Shown here: positions 1 to 8,729 of the stretch, piece after piece
Layout: every line of letters starts with the position of its first letter
Numbering within the stretch: the first letter of the stretch is position 1
Assembly: GCF_000720765.1 (NCBI RefSeq)
Contig: NZ_JODC01000002.1
Span: 1-64,000, forward strand
Length of the DNA: 64,000 nt
Direction of reading: 5' to 3'
DNA from: Streptomyces sp. NRRL S-646
GTDB taxonomy: Bacteria > Actinomycetota > Actinomycetes > Streptomycetales > Streptomycetaceae
Notes under the pieces: model-generated
What the model was told of the DNA's origin: nothing
Databases searched by the model: none
The model's input: only the letters and a program-made list of their open reading frames with translations
Program-made: the position numbers and the translations under genes

Positions 1-2
1 AC

Positions 3-77
3 CATCGCCCCCATGGCGGCCTTGGCGGCCAGACCCCCTACGAACGCCTCAAACAGAAGACCACGACCCAGGCGTAA
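3..77 (+). CDS. IS481/IS3-type transposase, C-terminal end (partial)
   Basis: The reading frame that enters the window ends here with 24 residues and a TAA stop. They contain HRPHGGLGG followed by TPYERLKQKT, which is the typical tail of the DDE integrase core of IS481/IS3-family transposases. Only the last few percent of the gene lies in the window, so whether it is intact cannot be judged. Together with the IS1380 fragment that follows, it shows that the left edge of the window is insertion-sequence debris. Confidence 0.7.
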   Translation, partial: HRPHGGLGGQTPYERLKQKTTTQA

Positions 78-112
78 TCGAAGATCGTCAGTGGCACAGC
101 GATCGGGGCTAG

Positions 113-440
113 CCTCGCGCTTTCACGTGGCAGGGCGTCCGGTGGGTGATCAAAAACGCGGAGAGTGCTCCTGACCTGCAACGATAGGACTTGTCTAGGG
201 TCCAGGTCGTCGCATGGAAGAAGCACTCTCCAGGTGAAGAAGCGTATCGGGTCCTACCCGCGTGCCTGTACCGAAAGCGGTGGGCGCGGAGTGGTCCCAG
301 GCCGGCGCTGTGCTGCTTGTGGAGACGATCCGCAAGACGGGTCTGGATCAGGCGATATCGGCGGCGCCGGCATCGTGGCGCAAGCCGCGGGCGGTGCATG
401 ATCCGGGCAAGGCCCCCCTGGATGTGGCGCTCACGGTACC
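113..440 (+). mobile_element. Truncated left end of an IS1380-family element
   Basis: This stretch matches the left end of the full-length element at 19445-21093, in the same orientation. The terminal CCTCGCGCTTTCAC is shared, as are GCGGAGAGTGCT, the CACTCTCCAGGTGAAGAAGCG block around the transposase start (GTG at 234), and the first 65 or so transposase codons (KKRIGSYPR; AVHDPGK). Similarity stops near 440. The transposase frame is broken within the first 20 codons: KKRIGSYPR is in one frame, and the AVLLVETIRK..AVHDPGK part is in another. The copy is therefore dead. Directly outside its left end lies CTAG (109-112). Confidence 0.75.
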
Positions 441-444
441 GACA

Positions 445-1229
445 CGGCCGGTGAGGACGCGTGGTCCGTCGGACGCGGAGCGGTCCACCCGCCCACCACC
501 GACGACGCACCCGGCGCTGCCCGATCACACCGGCCCTGGCGGCAGACCGCTGTCCGGCACCAAGTCGGCGCCGGCAACGACGCCTCCGACACCAAGGTCA
601 GCGGCGGTGCTTGACGCCGCCGACCTTGCCCGGAGGTACATCCGGGTCTTCATCAAGCGTTCCGGAGACCAGGTCCTGGTCGCCTCACCGACCCGGCTGC
701 CCTCCGCCTGAGTGTGATGTCCGTTGGCCGGACCACGTCCGACACGGCCACCCTGTGCGCCGCTCCTCAATCGACGTGGGTGCTGTGCTGGGCACGGCGG
801 GGGGCGCGTCAACCCCACACCCGCTCCCCGCCCTCGGCCGGCGGCGGATCCGGCGTGCGGTCCAACCCTACGCAGACAACCTGCGACCTCGACGCGCTCG
901 CCAACGACGACTGTCGTCGCCGAACCGCGTACCGCCCTCAGCTCTGTCCCCCCAGGTCAGGCATCTGTGCGGTCACGGCGCCAGAGCGGCTGTTCGCGCG
1001 CTTCCCAGGTGGCAACTCGCCTTGCTCCGAGGCGACTTGCTCCGTCAACCGGCCTCGTGGGCAAAACGGCGTACGGACGCTTTCCGTGCGGCTGTGAGCC
1101 ACCGCCCATACCTGCCATACGAACGTCCGATGCCCTATCGCTGACCTTCTTCTTGTTACAGCCCAGTCCCCTCCCTACGCTGCCACCACCGCGCCTGGGC
1201 GGAATGGGACAAGGGACACAGGAAGTCAC
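445..1229. other. Gene-poor stretch between the IS fragment and the first SDR gene
   Basis: About 785 bp with no open frame of convincing Streptomyces codon pattern or recognisable domain. It contains an imperfect hairpin at 593-628 (14-bp arms around CAAGGTC..GACCTTG, one mismatch) and, near its right end, the probable promoter of the SDR operon. I read it as decayed DNA between the IS scar and the catabolic genes. Confidence 0.5.
1153..1181 (+). promoter_or_regulatory. Probable vegetative-type promoter for the SDR-VOC-MFS operon
   Basis: TTGTTA at 1153-1158 and TACGCT at 1176-1181 are separated by 17 bp, close to the consensus of the main Streptomyces sigma factor. The first gene starts 49 bp downstream of the -10 hexamer behind an AGGAAG ribosome-binding site. 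Inferred from sequence pattern only. Confidence 0.45.
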
Positions 1230-2000
1230 ATGGGTCGACTGGTTGGGAAAATCGCCTTCATCAGTGGAACAGGAGCCGGAATAGGCCGTGCCGCGGCCCG
1301 GATATTCGCCTCCGAAGGCGCCACTGTATTCGGCTGTGACATCGACAAGGAGAGTGCGGCCGAGACCGTCGACATCGTGGAGAAGGCCGGGGGAGTCATG
1401 CGGTCCCTGGCACCCGTCGATCTCTCCACCGAGGAGGGCTCCCGGGAGTGGATCGAGGCCGGCATCGCGGCCTTCGGCGGGATCGACATCCTCTACAACA
1501 ACGCCTCCGCGCTGCGGAACGGTCCGTTCGACACCCAGCCCGTCGAGGACTGGTACTTCACCCTCCGCAACGAGTTGGACATTCCCTACTTCTGCACGCG
1601 GGCGGCCTGGCCGCACCTGATCGCGCGCGGTGGCGGGGCCGTCCTCAACGTCGCCTCCGTGGCCGCCGTGCGCGGCGCGCCATTCCTGCCGATGGTGCCG
1701 CACGGCGCCGCCAAGGGCGGGGTGCTGGCGATGAGTAAGCACCTGTGCGCGGCCGGCGCCCCGCACCGCATCCGCGTCAACACCATCGCCCCCGGCATGA
1801 TCCGCACCTCCGCCACCGCGCCCTTCCTCGACGACCCCGACGGGCCCCGGGCCCGGCTGGAGGCGCGCATCCCGGTCGGCCGGGTCGGCGAACCGGAGGA
1901 CATCGCCCGCGCGGCCGCCTTCCTCTGCTCCGACGAGGCGGCCTTCGTCAACGGCGCCAACCTCATGGCCGACGGCGGCGACAGCGCGATGGCGGGCTGA
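1230..2000 (+). CDS. Short-chain dehydrogenase/reductase (SDR), catalytic Tyr replaced
   Basis: A 256-residue classical SDR. The nucleotide-binding motif GTGAGIGRA lies at residues 11-19, NNAS in the middle, and a C-terminal ADGGDS end. The ATG start follows AGGAAG at good spacing. The active-site Ser is present (NVASVAA), but the usual YxxxK reads HGAAK, so His stands where the catalytic Tyr should be, with Lys retained. This may change or abolish oxidoreductase activity. It is the first gene of a plus-strand operon with a VOC protein and a DHA2 exporter and probably serves the neighbouring aromatic catabolic operons. The substrate is unknown. Confidence 0.88.
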   Translation: MGRLVGKIAFISGTGAGIGRAAARIFASEGATVFGCDIDKESAAETVDIVEKAGGVMRSLAPVDLSTEEGSREWIEAGIAAFGGIDILYNNASALRNGPFDTQPVEDWYFTLRNELDIPYFCTRAAWPHLIARGGGAVLNVASVAAVRGAPFLPMVPHGAAKGGVLAMSKHLCAAGAPHRIRVNTIAPGMIRTSATAPFLDDPDGPRARLEARIPVGRVGEPEDIARAAAFLCSDEAAFVNGANLMADGGDSAMAG

Positions 2001-2006
2001 GCGGCC

Positions 2007-2456
2007 GTGACCACCCGACTCGACCACGTGGGCGTCAACGTGCGCGATCTCGCAGCCCAGACCGCCTGGAACCAGGACGCCTTCGGGCTGAAACGCGTCT
2101 TCGACTTCCACCTTGAAATCCCGGGGCTGCGCGGTGTCGTACTGGAACATCCCCATGGCTGGCGTGTCGAACTCCTCGCCCGCCCCGGCTCGGCGCCGGG
2201 CCTGCGGGCACCGGACCCGATGACCGCCGCCCTCACCGAGGGATACGGCCACGTCGCGCTCACCACTCCCGAACTGGACCCCGTTTACACGGCCCTCCTG
2301 GCCCACGGGGCGGGCGAGATCGTGAAACCCGGGCCGTCCCCCGAGCCCGGCGTGCGCATGGCCTGGGTCAGCGACCCCGAGGCAAATCTCATCGAACTCA
2401 TGGAAAAGCAAGTCGGAACCCACCTCAAGAACGCAGAGCGAGGGCACGGAAAATGA
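2007..2456 (+). CDS. VOC (glyoxalase/bleomycin-resistance fold) protein
   Basis: A 149-residue single VOC domain starting at GTG (TRLDHVGVNVRDL). The putative metal ligands follow the usual layout: His in LDHVGV near the N-terminus, His in GYGHVAL in the middle, and Glu in DPEANLIELME near the end. Such stand-alone proteins act as epimerases, lyases, isomerases or dioxygenases on small acids. The gene follows the SDR by 6 bp and overlaps the exporter by 4 bp (ATGA), so the three are translationally coupled. Fold assignment is firm; the reaction is not known. Confidence 0.85.
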   Translation: MTTRLDHVGVNVRDLAAQTAWNQDAFGLKRVFDFHLEIPGLRGVVLEHPHGWRVELLARPGSAPGLRAPDPMTAALTEGYGHVALTTPELDPVYTALLAHGAGEIVKPGPSPEPGVRMAWVSDPEANLIELMEKQVGTHLKNAERGHGK

Positions 2457-3988
2457 AAGATTCGATCTCCCTGAGAAGACTGGACCGCGGAACACTTGTC
2501 GCGTGTTGTCTCGCCGTGGCGGTGGCACAGTTGTGCATTACCGTGCCCGCGCCGATCAACGGAAATATTCAGGCCGCTTTCGGGGCGTCGGGGTCCCAGG
2601 TGGCATGGGTGACCTCGGCCTTCATTCTCCCCACCGCCATTCTGGAACTGAACTTCGGTGTGGTCGGCGACCTGTTCGGCCGTAAGCGCCTTCTGGTGCT
2701 CGGCGGAATCGTCCTGGCACTCGGGGAACTCCTCAACGCCACCGCCCAGAACATCACCATGCTGTGGGTCGGGCAGGCGCTGGCCGGCATCGGCGCTGCC
2801 GCGCTCTTCCCCAGCTCCCTGGCGGTGATCGCGGCTGCCACGCCTGATCAGAAAGACCGGGCCAAGGCCGTCTCCACCTGGGCGCTGAGCATCTCCATCG
2901 CCTCCGCCGCGGGCCCGCTGTCCTCCGGTGTGCTCGCCACGATCGCCGACTTCCGCTGGGCGTTCGTGCCGCCGGTCGTTCTCGGACTGGCCGTGGCCGT
3001 CACGTGTTGGTTCCTCGTCACCGACTCCAAGGCTCCCGAGGGTCGCACGCTCGACTGGCCGGGCCAGATCAGCATCGCGGTCGGCCTCACCGCCCTGCTC
3101 TGGGGCATCATCGAGGGCGGCGAGCGAGGCTGGAGCAGCCCGGCGATCGTCGGCGCGCTCGCCGTGGCCACGGCGACGCTCGTCGCCTTCATCGCTGCCG
3201 AGAAGCGTGCCGCCTCGCCCATGTTCAACCTGGACCTGCTGCGCATCCCGTCGTTCTCGGCGGCGGCCGTCGTCGCGCTGGCCGGGATGTTCGGCTTCGT
3301 CGGCACCGCGTACGTCGTCTCCATCCGGCTCGGCGTCGTGATGCACCTGAGCGCGCTGCGCGCCGGCTTGCCGCTGATGATCCTCCAGCTGATCCCGCTG
3401 CTGCTGGCGCCGGTGCTCAGCAAGATGCTCACCCGCGTCGAGCCGCGCTGGCTGCTGATGGGCGGTCTCCTGCCGATGGCCGCGGGACAGTTCTGGATCG
3501 CCGCGCTGCCCATCACCACGACCTCCCTCACGGCCTTCCTCGGCCCGGTGCTGCTGCTCGGCGTCGGCTTCATCTGCGTCGTGTCCTCATTGACGTCCGC
3601 CGCCGTGAACGCTGTGCCCATCCACATGACCGGCATGGCCAGCGGCGCCACCAGCCTGGTGCGCGAGTTCGGACAGGGACTCGGCCCCGCCGTGATCAGC
3701 ACGATCGCGATGGGCGCCGCCTCGTCGGCGCTGGTGGGCAACCTCAGCGGCAAGGACGCCGGCATACAGCAGGCGGCGGGACCGCTCGCCGTGGTCAACG
3801 TCGGCAGCGACAGCGCCAAGGCCGCCGCCCAGACCGCCCTCGCCCACGGCATGGCCCTCGGTGTGATCGTCTGCGGCTGCGCCTCCCTGCTCGGCGTGCT
3901 GGTCACCCTGCTGCTGGTCCGCAAGAGCACCGCCCGCTCCACGGTCGGCGCGGGCGAGCCGGCGATCCAGATGACCGCGTCCGTGTAG
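2453..3988 (+). CDS. DHA2-family MFS transporter (14 TM)
   Basis: A 511-residue integral membrane protein of the 14-helix drug:proton antiporter family 2. It carries the family A-motif after TM2 (GDLFGRKRLLVLG, residues ~70-82), a long central hydrophobic stretch, and alternating hydrophobic helices to residue ~490. It is coupled by ATGA overlap to the VOC gene. It would export (or less often import) a substrate or intermediate of the nearby catabolic enzymes through the cytoplasmic membrane. Transport direction and substrate are inferred from the family only. Confidence 0.9.
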   Translation: MKDSISLRRLDRGTLVACCLAVAVAQLCITVPAPINGNIQAAFGASGSQVAWVTSAFILPTAILELNFGVVGDLFGRKRLLVLGGIVLALGELLNATAQNITMLWVGQALAGIGAAALFPSSLAVIAAATPDQKDRAKAVSTWALSISIASAAGPLSSGVLATIADFRWAFVPPVVLGLAVAVTCWFLVTDSKAPEGRTLDWPGQISIAVGLTALLWGIIEGGERGWSSPAIVGALAVATATLVAFIAAEKRAASPMFNLDLLRIPSFSAAAVVALAGMFGFVGTAYVVSIRLGVVMHLSALRAGLPLMILQLIPLLLAPVLSKMLTRVEPRWLLMGGLLPMAAGQFWIAALPITTTSLTAFLGPVLLLGVGFICVVSSLTSAAVNAVPIHMTGMASGATSLVREFGQGLGPAVISTIAMGAASSALVGNLSGKDAGIQQAAGPLAVVNVGSDSAKAAAQTALAHGMALGVIVCGCASLLGVLVTLLLVRKSTARSTVGAGEPAIQMTASV

Positions 3989-4004
3989 CGGGCAACGTAG
4001 CGAA

Positions 4005-4036
4005 GGGGAGGCCAGGGCCGAAGCCCTGGCCTCCTC
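4005..4036 (+). terminator. Hairpin terminator after the MFS gene
   Basis: A 14-bp stem (4005-4018 with 4023-4036, one G-U pair) with a CGAA loop starts 16 bp after the transporter stop codon. There is no U-tract, as is common in Streptomyces. Confidence 0.75.
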
Positions 4037-4124
4037 ACTTGTGCGGTGACGCCATGTCCGCGGCGCGCACGCTCACTCGTGCGCGCCCGACCCACGTCTG
4101 GCGTCCGTTTTCGTTCACTCCACA

Positions 4125-4166
4125 CGCGATCACCCCTCCGTGCTACGGCACGGAGGGGTGATCGCG
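4125..4166. terminator. 19-bp perfect inverted repeat with TACG tetraloop
   Basis: Arms 4125-4143 and 4148-4166 are perfect complements (CGCGATCACCCCTCCGTGC). The loop is TACG closed by C-G, the cUNCGg class of extra-stable RNA tetraloop on the plus strand. It lies between convergent genes (MFS + and SDR -) and probably works as a bidirectional terminator. The rest of the 3989-4402 gap shows no gene. Confidence 0.7.
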
Positions 4167-4402
4167 TCAGTGGGACGGTCATTGTCGGAAGGCAAGCACG
4201 GCCCCGCTGCCGTCCGTCCACGGCCCGACAGCGGCAAGCCCGCCGTCGGCGTGCGGGCAGGCCGATCAGACGCTCACGGTCGGCGGGGCGTGCGGCGAGG
4301 CGTACGCGGAGCCGGGGAAGACCAGTGTCGTCGTCCGGCTGCGCCATGACCGGCTGATCGAGCCGAGGGAACGGCAGCGTGGTCCTGCCAACTCGTCAGA
4401 GT

Positions 4403-5173
4403 TCAGCGGATGTCCAGCGCGTTCGTGATCGCCTTCACTCCGCCGTGGGCCGCATACCCGCCGTCGACGGTGATCTCCGCGCCGTTGACGTACGCCGACT
4501 CGTCGGACAGCAGGTACACCACCAAGGGGGCCACCTCGTCCGTGTGGCCGGCGCGGCCCAGCGGTGTCATCGACAGATGCGCCTCGACGAACACCGGGTT
4601 CGCCGTCGCCATCAGCGGGGTCTCGATGTAGCCGGGGTGGATCACGTTCGTACGGATCCCCCGCGGGCCGAGTTCCAGCGCGGCCACCTTCGACAGGCCC
4701 CGCAGGGCCCACTTGCTGGTCGTGTAGGCGACCGCGTGGTGGGCGGTCAGGCCGGCGACCGAGCCCACGTTGACGATCGACGCGCCGACGGGCATGAGCG
4801 GGGCGAGTGCCTGGATGCCCAGCAGCGCGCCGGTGGTGTTCACCGTGAAGGCCCGGTTCCAGTCGGTGAGGTCGACCTCGCCCAGGCGGGCTCGCATGGG
4901 GATGCCCGCGTTGTTCACCAGCCCGTGCACGGTCTCCAACGACGACGCCAGCGTCGACCAGTCCTCGGGCGACGTCACGTCCAGGTGCCGGAAGCGCACG
5001 TCGAGATCGTCGGCGCGTAGGGACGCGGCCAGCTTCTCGCCCGCCTCGTCCAGCACATCGGTGGCCACCACACGCGCGCCCTCCTGGGCCGCGGCCGTCA
5101 CCTCGGCGGCTCCCTGCCCCTGTGCGGCTCCGGTGATGACGACGGTACGGCCTGCCAGGCGCATGGGGCTCAC
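4403..5173 (-). CDS. Short-chain dehydrogenase/reductase (SDR)
   Basis: A 256-residue classical SDR with cofactor motif TGAAQGQG (~14-21), NNAG, active-site Ser in NVGSVAG, YTTSK (YxxxK) and a C-terminal VDGGYAAHGG. All catalytic residues are present, in contrast to the SDR at 1230. It lies 38 bp downstream of the LysR regulator on the same strand and may be cotranscribed with it. It probably oxidises or reduces an alcohol/ketone intermediate of the adjoining catabolic cluster. The substrate cannot be read from the sequence. Confidence 0.88.
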   Translation of the reverse strand: MSPMRLAGRTVVITGAAQGQGAAEVTAAAQEGARVVATDVLDEAGEKLAASLRADDLDVRFRHLDVTSPEDWSTLASSLETVHGLVNNAGIPMRARLGEVDLTDWNRAFTVNTTGALLGIQALAPLMPVGASIVNVGSVAGLTAHHAVAYTTSKWALRGLSKVAALELGPRGIRTNVIHPGYIETPLMATANPVFVEAHLSMTPLGRAGHTDEVAPLVVYLLSDESAYVNGAEITVDGGYAAHGGVKAITNALDIR

Positions 5174-5211
5174 GGCTCCTCCAGCGGATGCGGGATGTCT
5201 CCCGTACCACG

Positions 5212-6195
5212 CTAGAAAGCCGAGCTGAGCTCCGGAAACGGATGTTCGGCATGGGTGGTATCAACGGCGGTGATCTCCTGGGCCGGCGGCTCGTCCAGCG
5301 AGGCGCCGACCTTGCGTACGGTCTCGCGCAGCCAGCGGTGCGCGGGGTCCGCGTGCCGGTTGTTGTGCCAGTGCATCGCCTCGACCAGCGGTACGTCGGG
5401 GAACGGCGTGGGGACGGCGACACAGCGCGCGAAGCCTTCATAGCGGCGGGCGAGCCGTTCCGGCACCAGAGCGACCAGATCGGTGCCGCTGACCAGGAAC
5501 GGCAGGACGCTGAAGCCAGGTGTGCTGACCTGCACCTTCGGGGTGATGCCGAGGGTCTCCAGCTGACGGCCGACGGGCGTGTTGCCCCTGCCGATCGAGC
5601 ACGCGGCGTGCGGCATCTCCGCAAGGTCCCGCAGGCCGAGCCGCCCCTCCACGAGTCGCGGGTTGTCCGGGTCGACCAGACAGACGAACCGGTCGTGCAT
5701 CACGGCCTCGCTCACCCCTGGGATCTGGTAACCGAGCGGCACGATCATCAGGTCGTGGCACCGCAGGTGCGTCTCCGTCTCCAGCTGCCCGTCCACGATG
5801 GGATGGAAGTCGATGCGGACGCCTGGCGCCTCCTGCGCGATCACCCGCAGCAGCGGCTCCACGAACACCGTCATCACGTAGTCCGACATCACCACCGAGA
5901 AGCGCTGCCGACTGTGCTCCGGATCGAAGTGCCGGGTCAGTGACAGCGCCTCCTCCGCCTTGTGCAGGGACGCCTGGACGAGCGGCAGCAGCCGTTCGGC
6001 GAGCGGCGTCAGCTCGTACTCGCGGCCTACCCGCACCAGCAGCTCGTCGTTGAAGTGCCGGCGCAGCCGGGCCAGCGAGCCGCTCATCCCCGACTGGCTG
6101 GTGCACAGGCGCACACCGGCGTGGGTGACGTTCTTCTCCTCCAGGAGCGCTTCCAGCGCAAGCAGAAGATTGAGATCGATCGCTCCCAGGCTCAC
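5212..6195 (-). CDS. LysR-family transcriptional regulator
   Basis: A 327-residue LysR-type regulator. The N-terminal winged helix (residues ~5-65: LNLLLALEALLEEKNVTHAG, then SGMSGSLARLRRHF) is of the NodD/NahR-like subgroup, followed by an effector-binding domain. I chose GTG at 6195 because GAAGGGGAC precedes it at proper spacing and translation then begins with the conserved SLGAIDLNLL; a longer frame upstream lacks a ribosome-binding site. It sits between the SDR and the minus-strand catabolic operon. It is the likely aromatic-responsive activator of that operon and/or the divergent promoter region at 12169-12421. The role is inferred from context. Confidence 0.9.
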   Translation of the reverse strand: MSLGAIDLNLLLALEALLEEKNVTHAGVRLCTSQSGMSGSLARLRRHFNDELLVRVGREYELTPLAERLLPLVQASLHKAEEALSLTRHFDPEHSRQRFSVVMSDYVMTVFVEPLLRVIAQEAPGVRIDFHPIVDGQLETETHLRCHDLMIVPLGYQIPGVSEAVMHDRFVCLVDPDNPRLVEGRLGLRDLAEMPHAACSIGRGNTPVGRQLETLGITPKVQVSTPGFSVLPFLVSGTDLVALVPERLARRYEGFARCVAVPTPFPDVPLVEAMHWHNNRHADPAHRWLRETVRKVGASLDEPPAQEITAVDTTHAEHPFPELSSAF

Positions 6196-6336
6196 GGATG
6201 TCCCCTTCCGGCCACGTCTTTGAAGCATCGGTGAATCGGGAGCGTAACCACCATATTGCGGTCCGGAAAAGAGTGGGGTCGAACCTTCACCAAGATGCGA
6301 TGAGAGCCATTCGGCGAAGCCATACCCGCACGTCAA

Positions 6337-6371
6337 GGGGCCAGTGCCCGAAACAGCTGGGCACTGGCCCC
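6337..6371 (-). terminator. Terminator of the minus-strand catabolic operon
   Basis: A 13-bp perfect stem (6337-6349 with 6359-6371, GGGGCCAGTGCCC and its complement) with a 9-nt loop. It lies 16 bp beyond the FAH stop codon and ahead of the LysR gene, so LysR probably has its own promoter. Confidence 0.75.
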
Positions 6372-6386
6372 ACACAGCTCGACGTC

Positions 6387-7343
6387 CTAGGGCCGGGGCG
6401 TCCGCCCCCGCTTCCTCGCCCGCGGGAGGTAGACGTCCGCGCGCCCCGGAACGACCTGGTTGCGCAGCGTCCCCAGCCGCTCCACGGTCAGCTCCACCTC
6501 ATCGCCGGGCGTGAGCGGCGGCGGGGTGCGCTCCCCCAGGCGTCCCCAGTGCTCCGCGAGCGCGCCCCAGCCGCACGTGCCCGAGCCGAGGACGTCCCCG
6601 GGGCGCACCCAGGCGTCCCGGCTGGCGTAGGCGGTCATCTCCTCGAAAGTCCAGGAGACGTTGGCGAGGGTGTCCCGGCCGATCAGCTCGCCGTTGAGGG
6701 TGACGGTCATCTCCAGGTCCAGGAAGCCGTCCGGGTCGCGCCTGTCCTCCACCTCGTCGGCGGTGACCAGGTACGGGCCGAGCGTGTTCGCGAAGTCCTT
6801 GCCCTTGGAGAAGCCGAGGCCCAGGTTCTTCTCCGGTTTCTGCAGGTCGCGCGCCGACCAGTCGTTGAAGACGAGGTAGCCGACGATGTGCTCGCGCGCC
6901 TGCTCGGGCGTGAGGTCGCGTCCGCTGCGACCGATGACCGCCCCGACCTCCAGCTCGAAGTCGAGAACCGAACAGCCCGCGGGAACGGGCACGTCGTCGT
7001 GCGCGCCGTATGCCGCGTGAGGGTTGGTGAAGTAGAAGTTCGGCGCCCGGTACCACTCCTGCGGAACGTGCTCCAGGCCGTCCAGCGATTTGGACACCCC
7101 CTCGATGTGTGCCTCGAAACCGACGAAGTCCCGGATGGACGGCGGCTTCAGCGGCGGCAGAAGCCGCACCTGATCCACCGTCAGCTCGCTGGCGGCGCTG
7201 AGCGCTTCGGCCCCCGCGGCGTACAAGACCCCCTGCTCGACCAGCGCCAGGACGGTGACGTGCTCGGGAAGCGGGTGCACCACCCCGTCCCGGACCACAC
7301 CGGCGCGCTCCACGCCCCCGTACTCGTATGTCGCGAAACGCAT
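6387..7343 (-). CDS. Fumarylacetoacetate hydrolase (FAH) family protein
   Basis: A 318-residue FAH-superfamily protein. After an N-terminal region (to ~90) comes the FAH fold with the metal-binding acidic motif DFELEVGAVIGRSGRD, then FNDWSARDLQ, GKDFANTLGP and a C-terminal PGDEVELTVERLG. The family cleaves C-C bonds of acylpyruvates or decarboxylates/isomerises oxo-acids in aromatic catabolism. It is the last gene of the operon, 3 bp after the FAD oxidase. A second FAH-family gene lies in the divergent operon (12422), so the pathway may need two different steps of this class. Confidence 0.9.
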   Translation of the reverse strand: MRFATYEYGGVERAGVVRDGVVHPLPEHVTVLALVEQGVLYAAGAEALSAASELTVDQVRLLPPLKPPSIRDFVGFEAHIEGVSKSLDGLEHVPQEWYRAPNFYFTNPHAAYGAHDDVPVPAGCSVLDFELEVGAVIGRSGRDLTPEQAREHIVGYLVFNDWSARDLQKPEKNLGLGFSKGKDFANTLGPYLVTADEVEDRRDPDGFLDLEMTVTLNGELIGRDTLANVSWTFEEMTAYASRDAWVRPGDVLGSGTCGWGALAEHWGRLGERTPPPLTPGDEVELTVERLGTLRNQVVPGRADVYLPRARKRGRTPRP

Positions 7344-7346
7344 GCC

Positions 7347-8729
7347 TCACTGCTCCCAGTGGTTGGTGTTGGTGACAGACCCTGCGCTCAGGTAGCCCAC
7401 GAACAGACCCTTGGGATCGCGTACGTCGCGGATCTCCTGGAGCCTGCGCCACTGCTCGTCACCCATGAACTTCAACTGCCGGACGGTCAGGTCGGAGTCC
7501 CCGAGGTACTGGCCCACGGTCACCGGCTGCAGTGCCCTCATCGCCTCGTCCAGCCAGGCCTGCAGCTCCGCGTCCCGCTCCGGCTCGTCGTGGATCACGT
7601 ACGTCGCGCAGTAGATCTCCGACTGCAACGAGAAAGCCATGTCGGGCAGTTCACGCATCGGCGCCATGGAGAACCAGATGGTGAAGGTCTGCCGGGTGGG
7701 TTGCTCGGTGAACGCCCTGCGCATCGCCGGGACGACCTCCTCGGCGGGCCCGGTCAACCAGGCGTTGTCGACGAGGTAGCGGTGGCCCTCGGGGTTGGCG
7801 GTGCGCTGTCCCGCGAGTTGCTCGGCCAGTGTGGTGGGCTGCGCTTCGACGCGCAGCAGGGCCCGGTCGGCGTACGGGTTGGCGTGCAGCGGGGCCAGGG
7901 CATCGGCGGCCTGCTCGGGGGTGTCGGTCATCGACACCCCCGTGACCAGGAGCACCGGTTCCTCCGCGCCCGGTGGCGTCTGCGTGACGGCGACGATCTC
8001 CACCAGGTCCGACACCGTGTGGTGCATGCCCTGCAGCCAGGTCATGACCTCGTCGAAGAGGTCCAGCGGGTAGGCGTGGACGGTGTGCGCCAGGTGCCTC
8101 GGCAGGGGGCGGGTGCGCAGATGGAAGCGCGTGACGACACCGAAGAACCCGGGCCCGGCGCCGCGCGCCGCCCAGAGCAGGTCACTGTTCTGCGTCTCGT
8201 CGGCACGCACGAGTTCGCCCTCGGCCGTGACGACGTCGATCGCCACGATGTTCTCCGCCGCCCAGCCCCAGCCGCGCGCGTTCCAGCCCTGACCGCCCTG
8301 GAGCAGGAAGCCGCCGATGCCGACGGAGGGGCAGTGCCCGCCGTTGAAGAAGCGCCCGGCCTCGGCGAGGTACGGGTTGAGTTCGTCGCCGCCCTTCACG
8401 CTGGGCGTCGCTGTCACGATGCCGGTCTGCGGGTCGTAGGCCATCTCGCGGAAGTTCCCGAGATCGATCAGCAGCGCGTCCTGCCGTACCGACCAGGCCG
8501 CCCAGCTGTGTCCGCCGGAGCGGACGGCGACCTGCCAGCCACGCCGCAGGGCCATTCGTACGCCCTCGACGACGTCCTGTTCGGTGGCGGCCTTCAGTAC
8601 GGCGGCGGGCGTCCGGTCGTACGGGCGGCGGGCGTTGAAGACCCTGCCGAAGCACGCCTCATCGAAGTCCTCGTCGCCGGGGAGGTGGAGAGTTCCGGAG
8701 AATCCGTTGGTGTTCACTGGGCTGCTCAC
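7347..8729 (-). CDS. FAD-linked oxidase, BBE type, likely bicovalent flavin
   Basis: A 460-residue FAD-binding PCMH domain protein with a C-terminal berberine-bridge-enzyme segment. RSGGHSW supplies the His, and GHCPSVGIGGF the Cys, expected for 8-alpha-histidyl/6-S-cysteinyl FAD. There is no signal peptide, so it is probably cytoplasmic. I chose GTG at 8729, which overlaps the preceding cyclase stop by 4 bp (GTGA); a longer frame upstream is the shadow of that gene. Such enzymes oxidise alcohols, phenols or sugars with O2. Here it acts in a six-gene coupled operon for an unidentified, probably aromatic, substrate. Confidence 0.9.
   Translation of the reverse strand: MSSPVNTNGFSGTLHLPGDEDFDEACFGRVFNARRPYDRTPAAVLKAATEQDVVEGVRMALRRGWQVAVRSGGHSWAAWSVRQDALLIDLGNFREMAYDPQTGIVTATPSVKGGDELNPYLAEAGRFFNGGHCPSVGIGGFLLQGGQGWNARGWGWAAENIVAIDVVTAEGELVRADETQNSDLLWAARGAGPGFFGVVTRFHLRTRPLPRHLAHTVHAYPLDLFDEVMTWLQGMHHTVSDLVEIVAVTQTPPGAEEPVLLVTGVSMTDTPEQAADALAPLHANPYADRALLRVEAQPTTLAEQLAGQRTANPEGHRYLVDNAWLTGPAEEVVPAMRRAFTEQPTRQTFTIWFSMAPMRELPDMAFSLQSEIYCATYVIHDEPERDAELQAWLDEAMRALQPVTVGQYLGDSDLTVRQLKFMGDEQWRRLQEIRDVRDPKGLFVGYLSAGSVTNTNHWEQ

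Noticed and set aside
957..2528. A 523-codon minus-strand frame antisense to the first SDR and VOC genes
   Set aside because: Low-complexity Gly/Arg/Val-rich product; the plus-strand SDR and VOC families are unmistakable.
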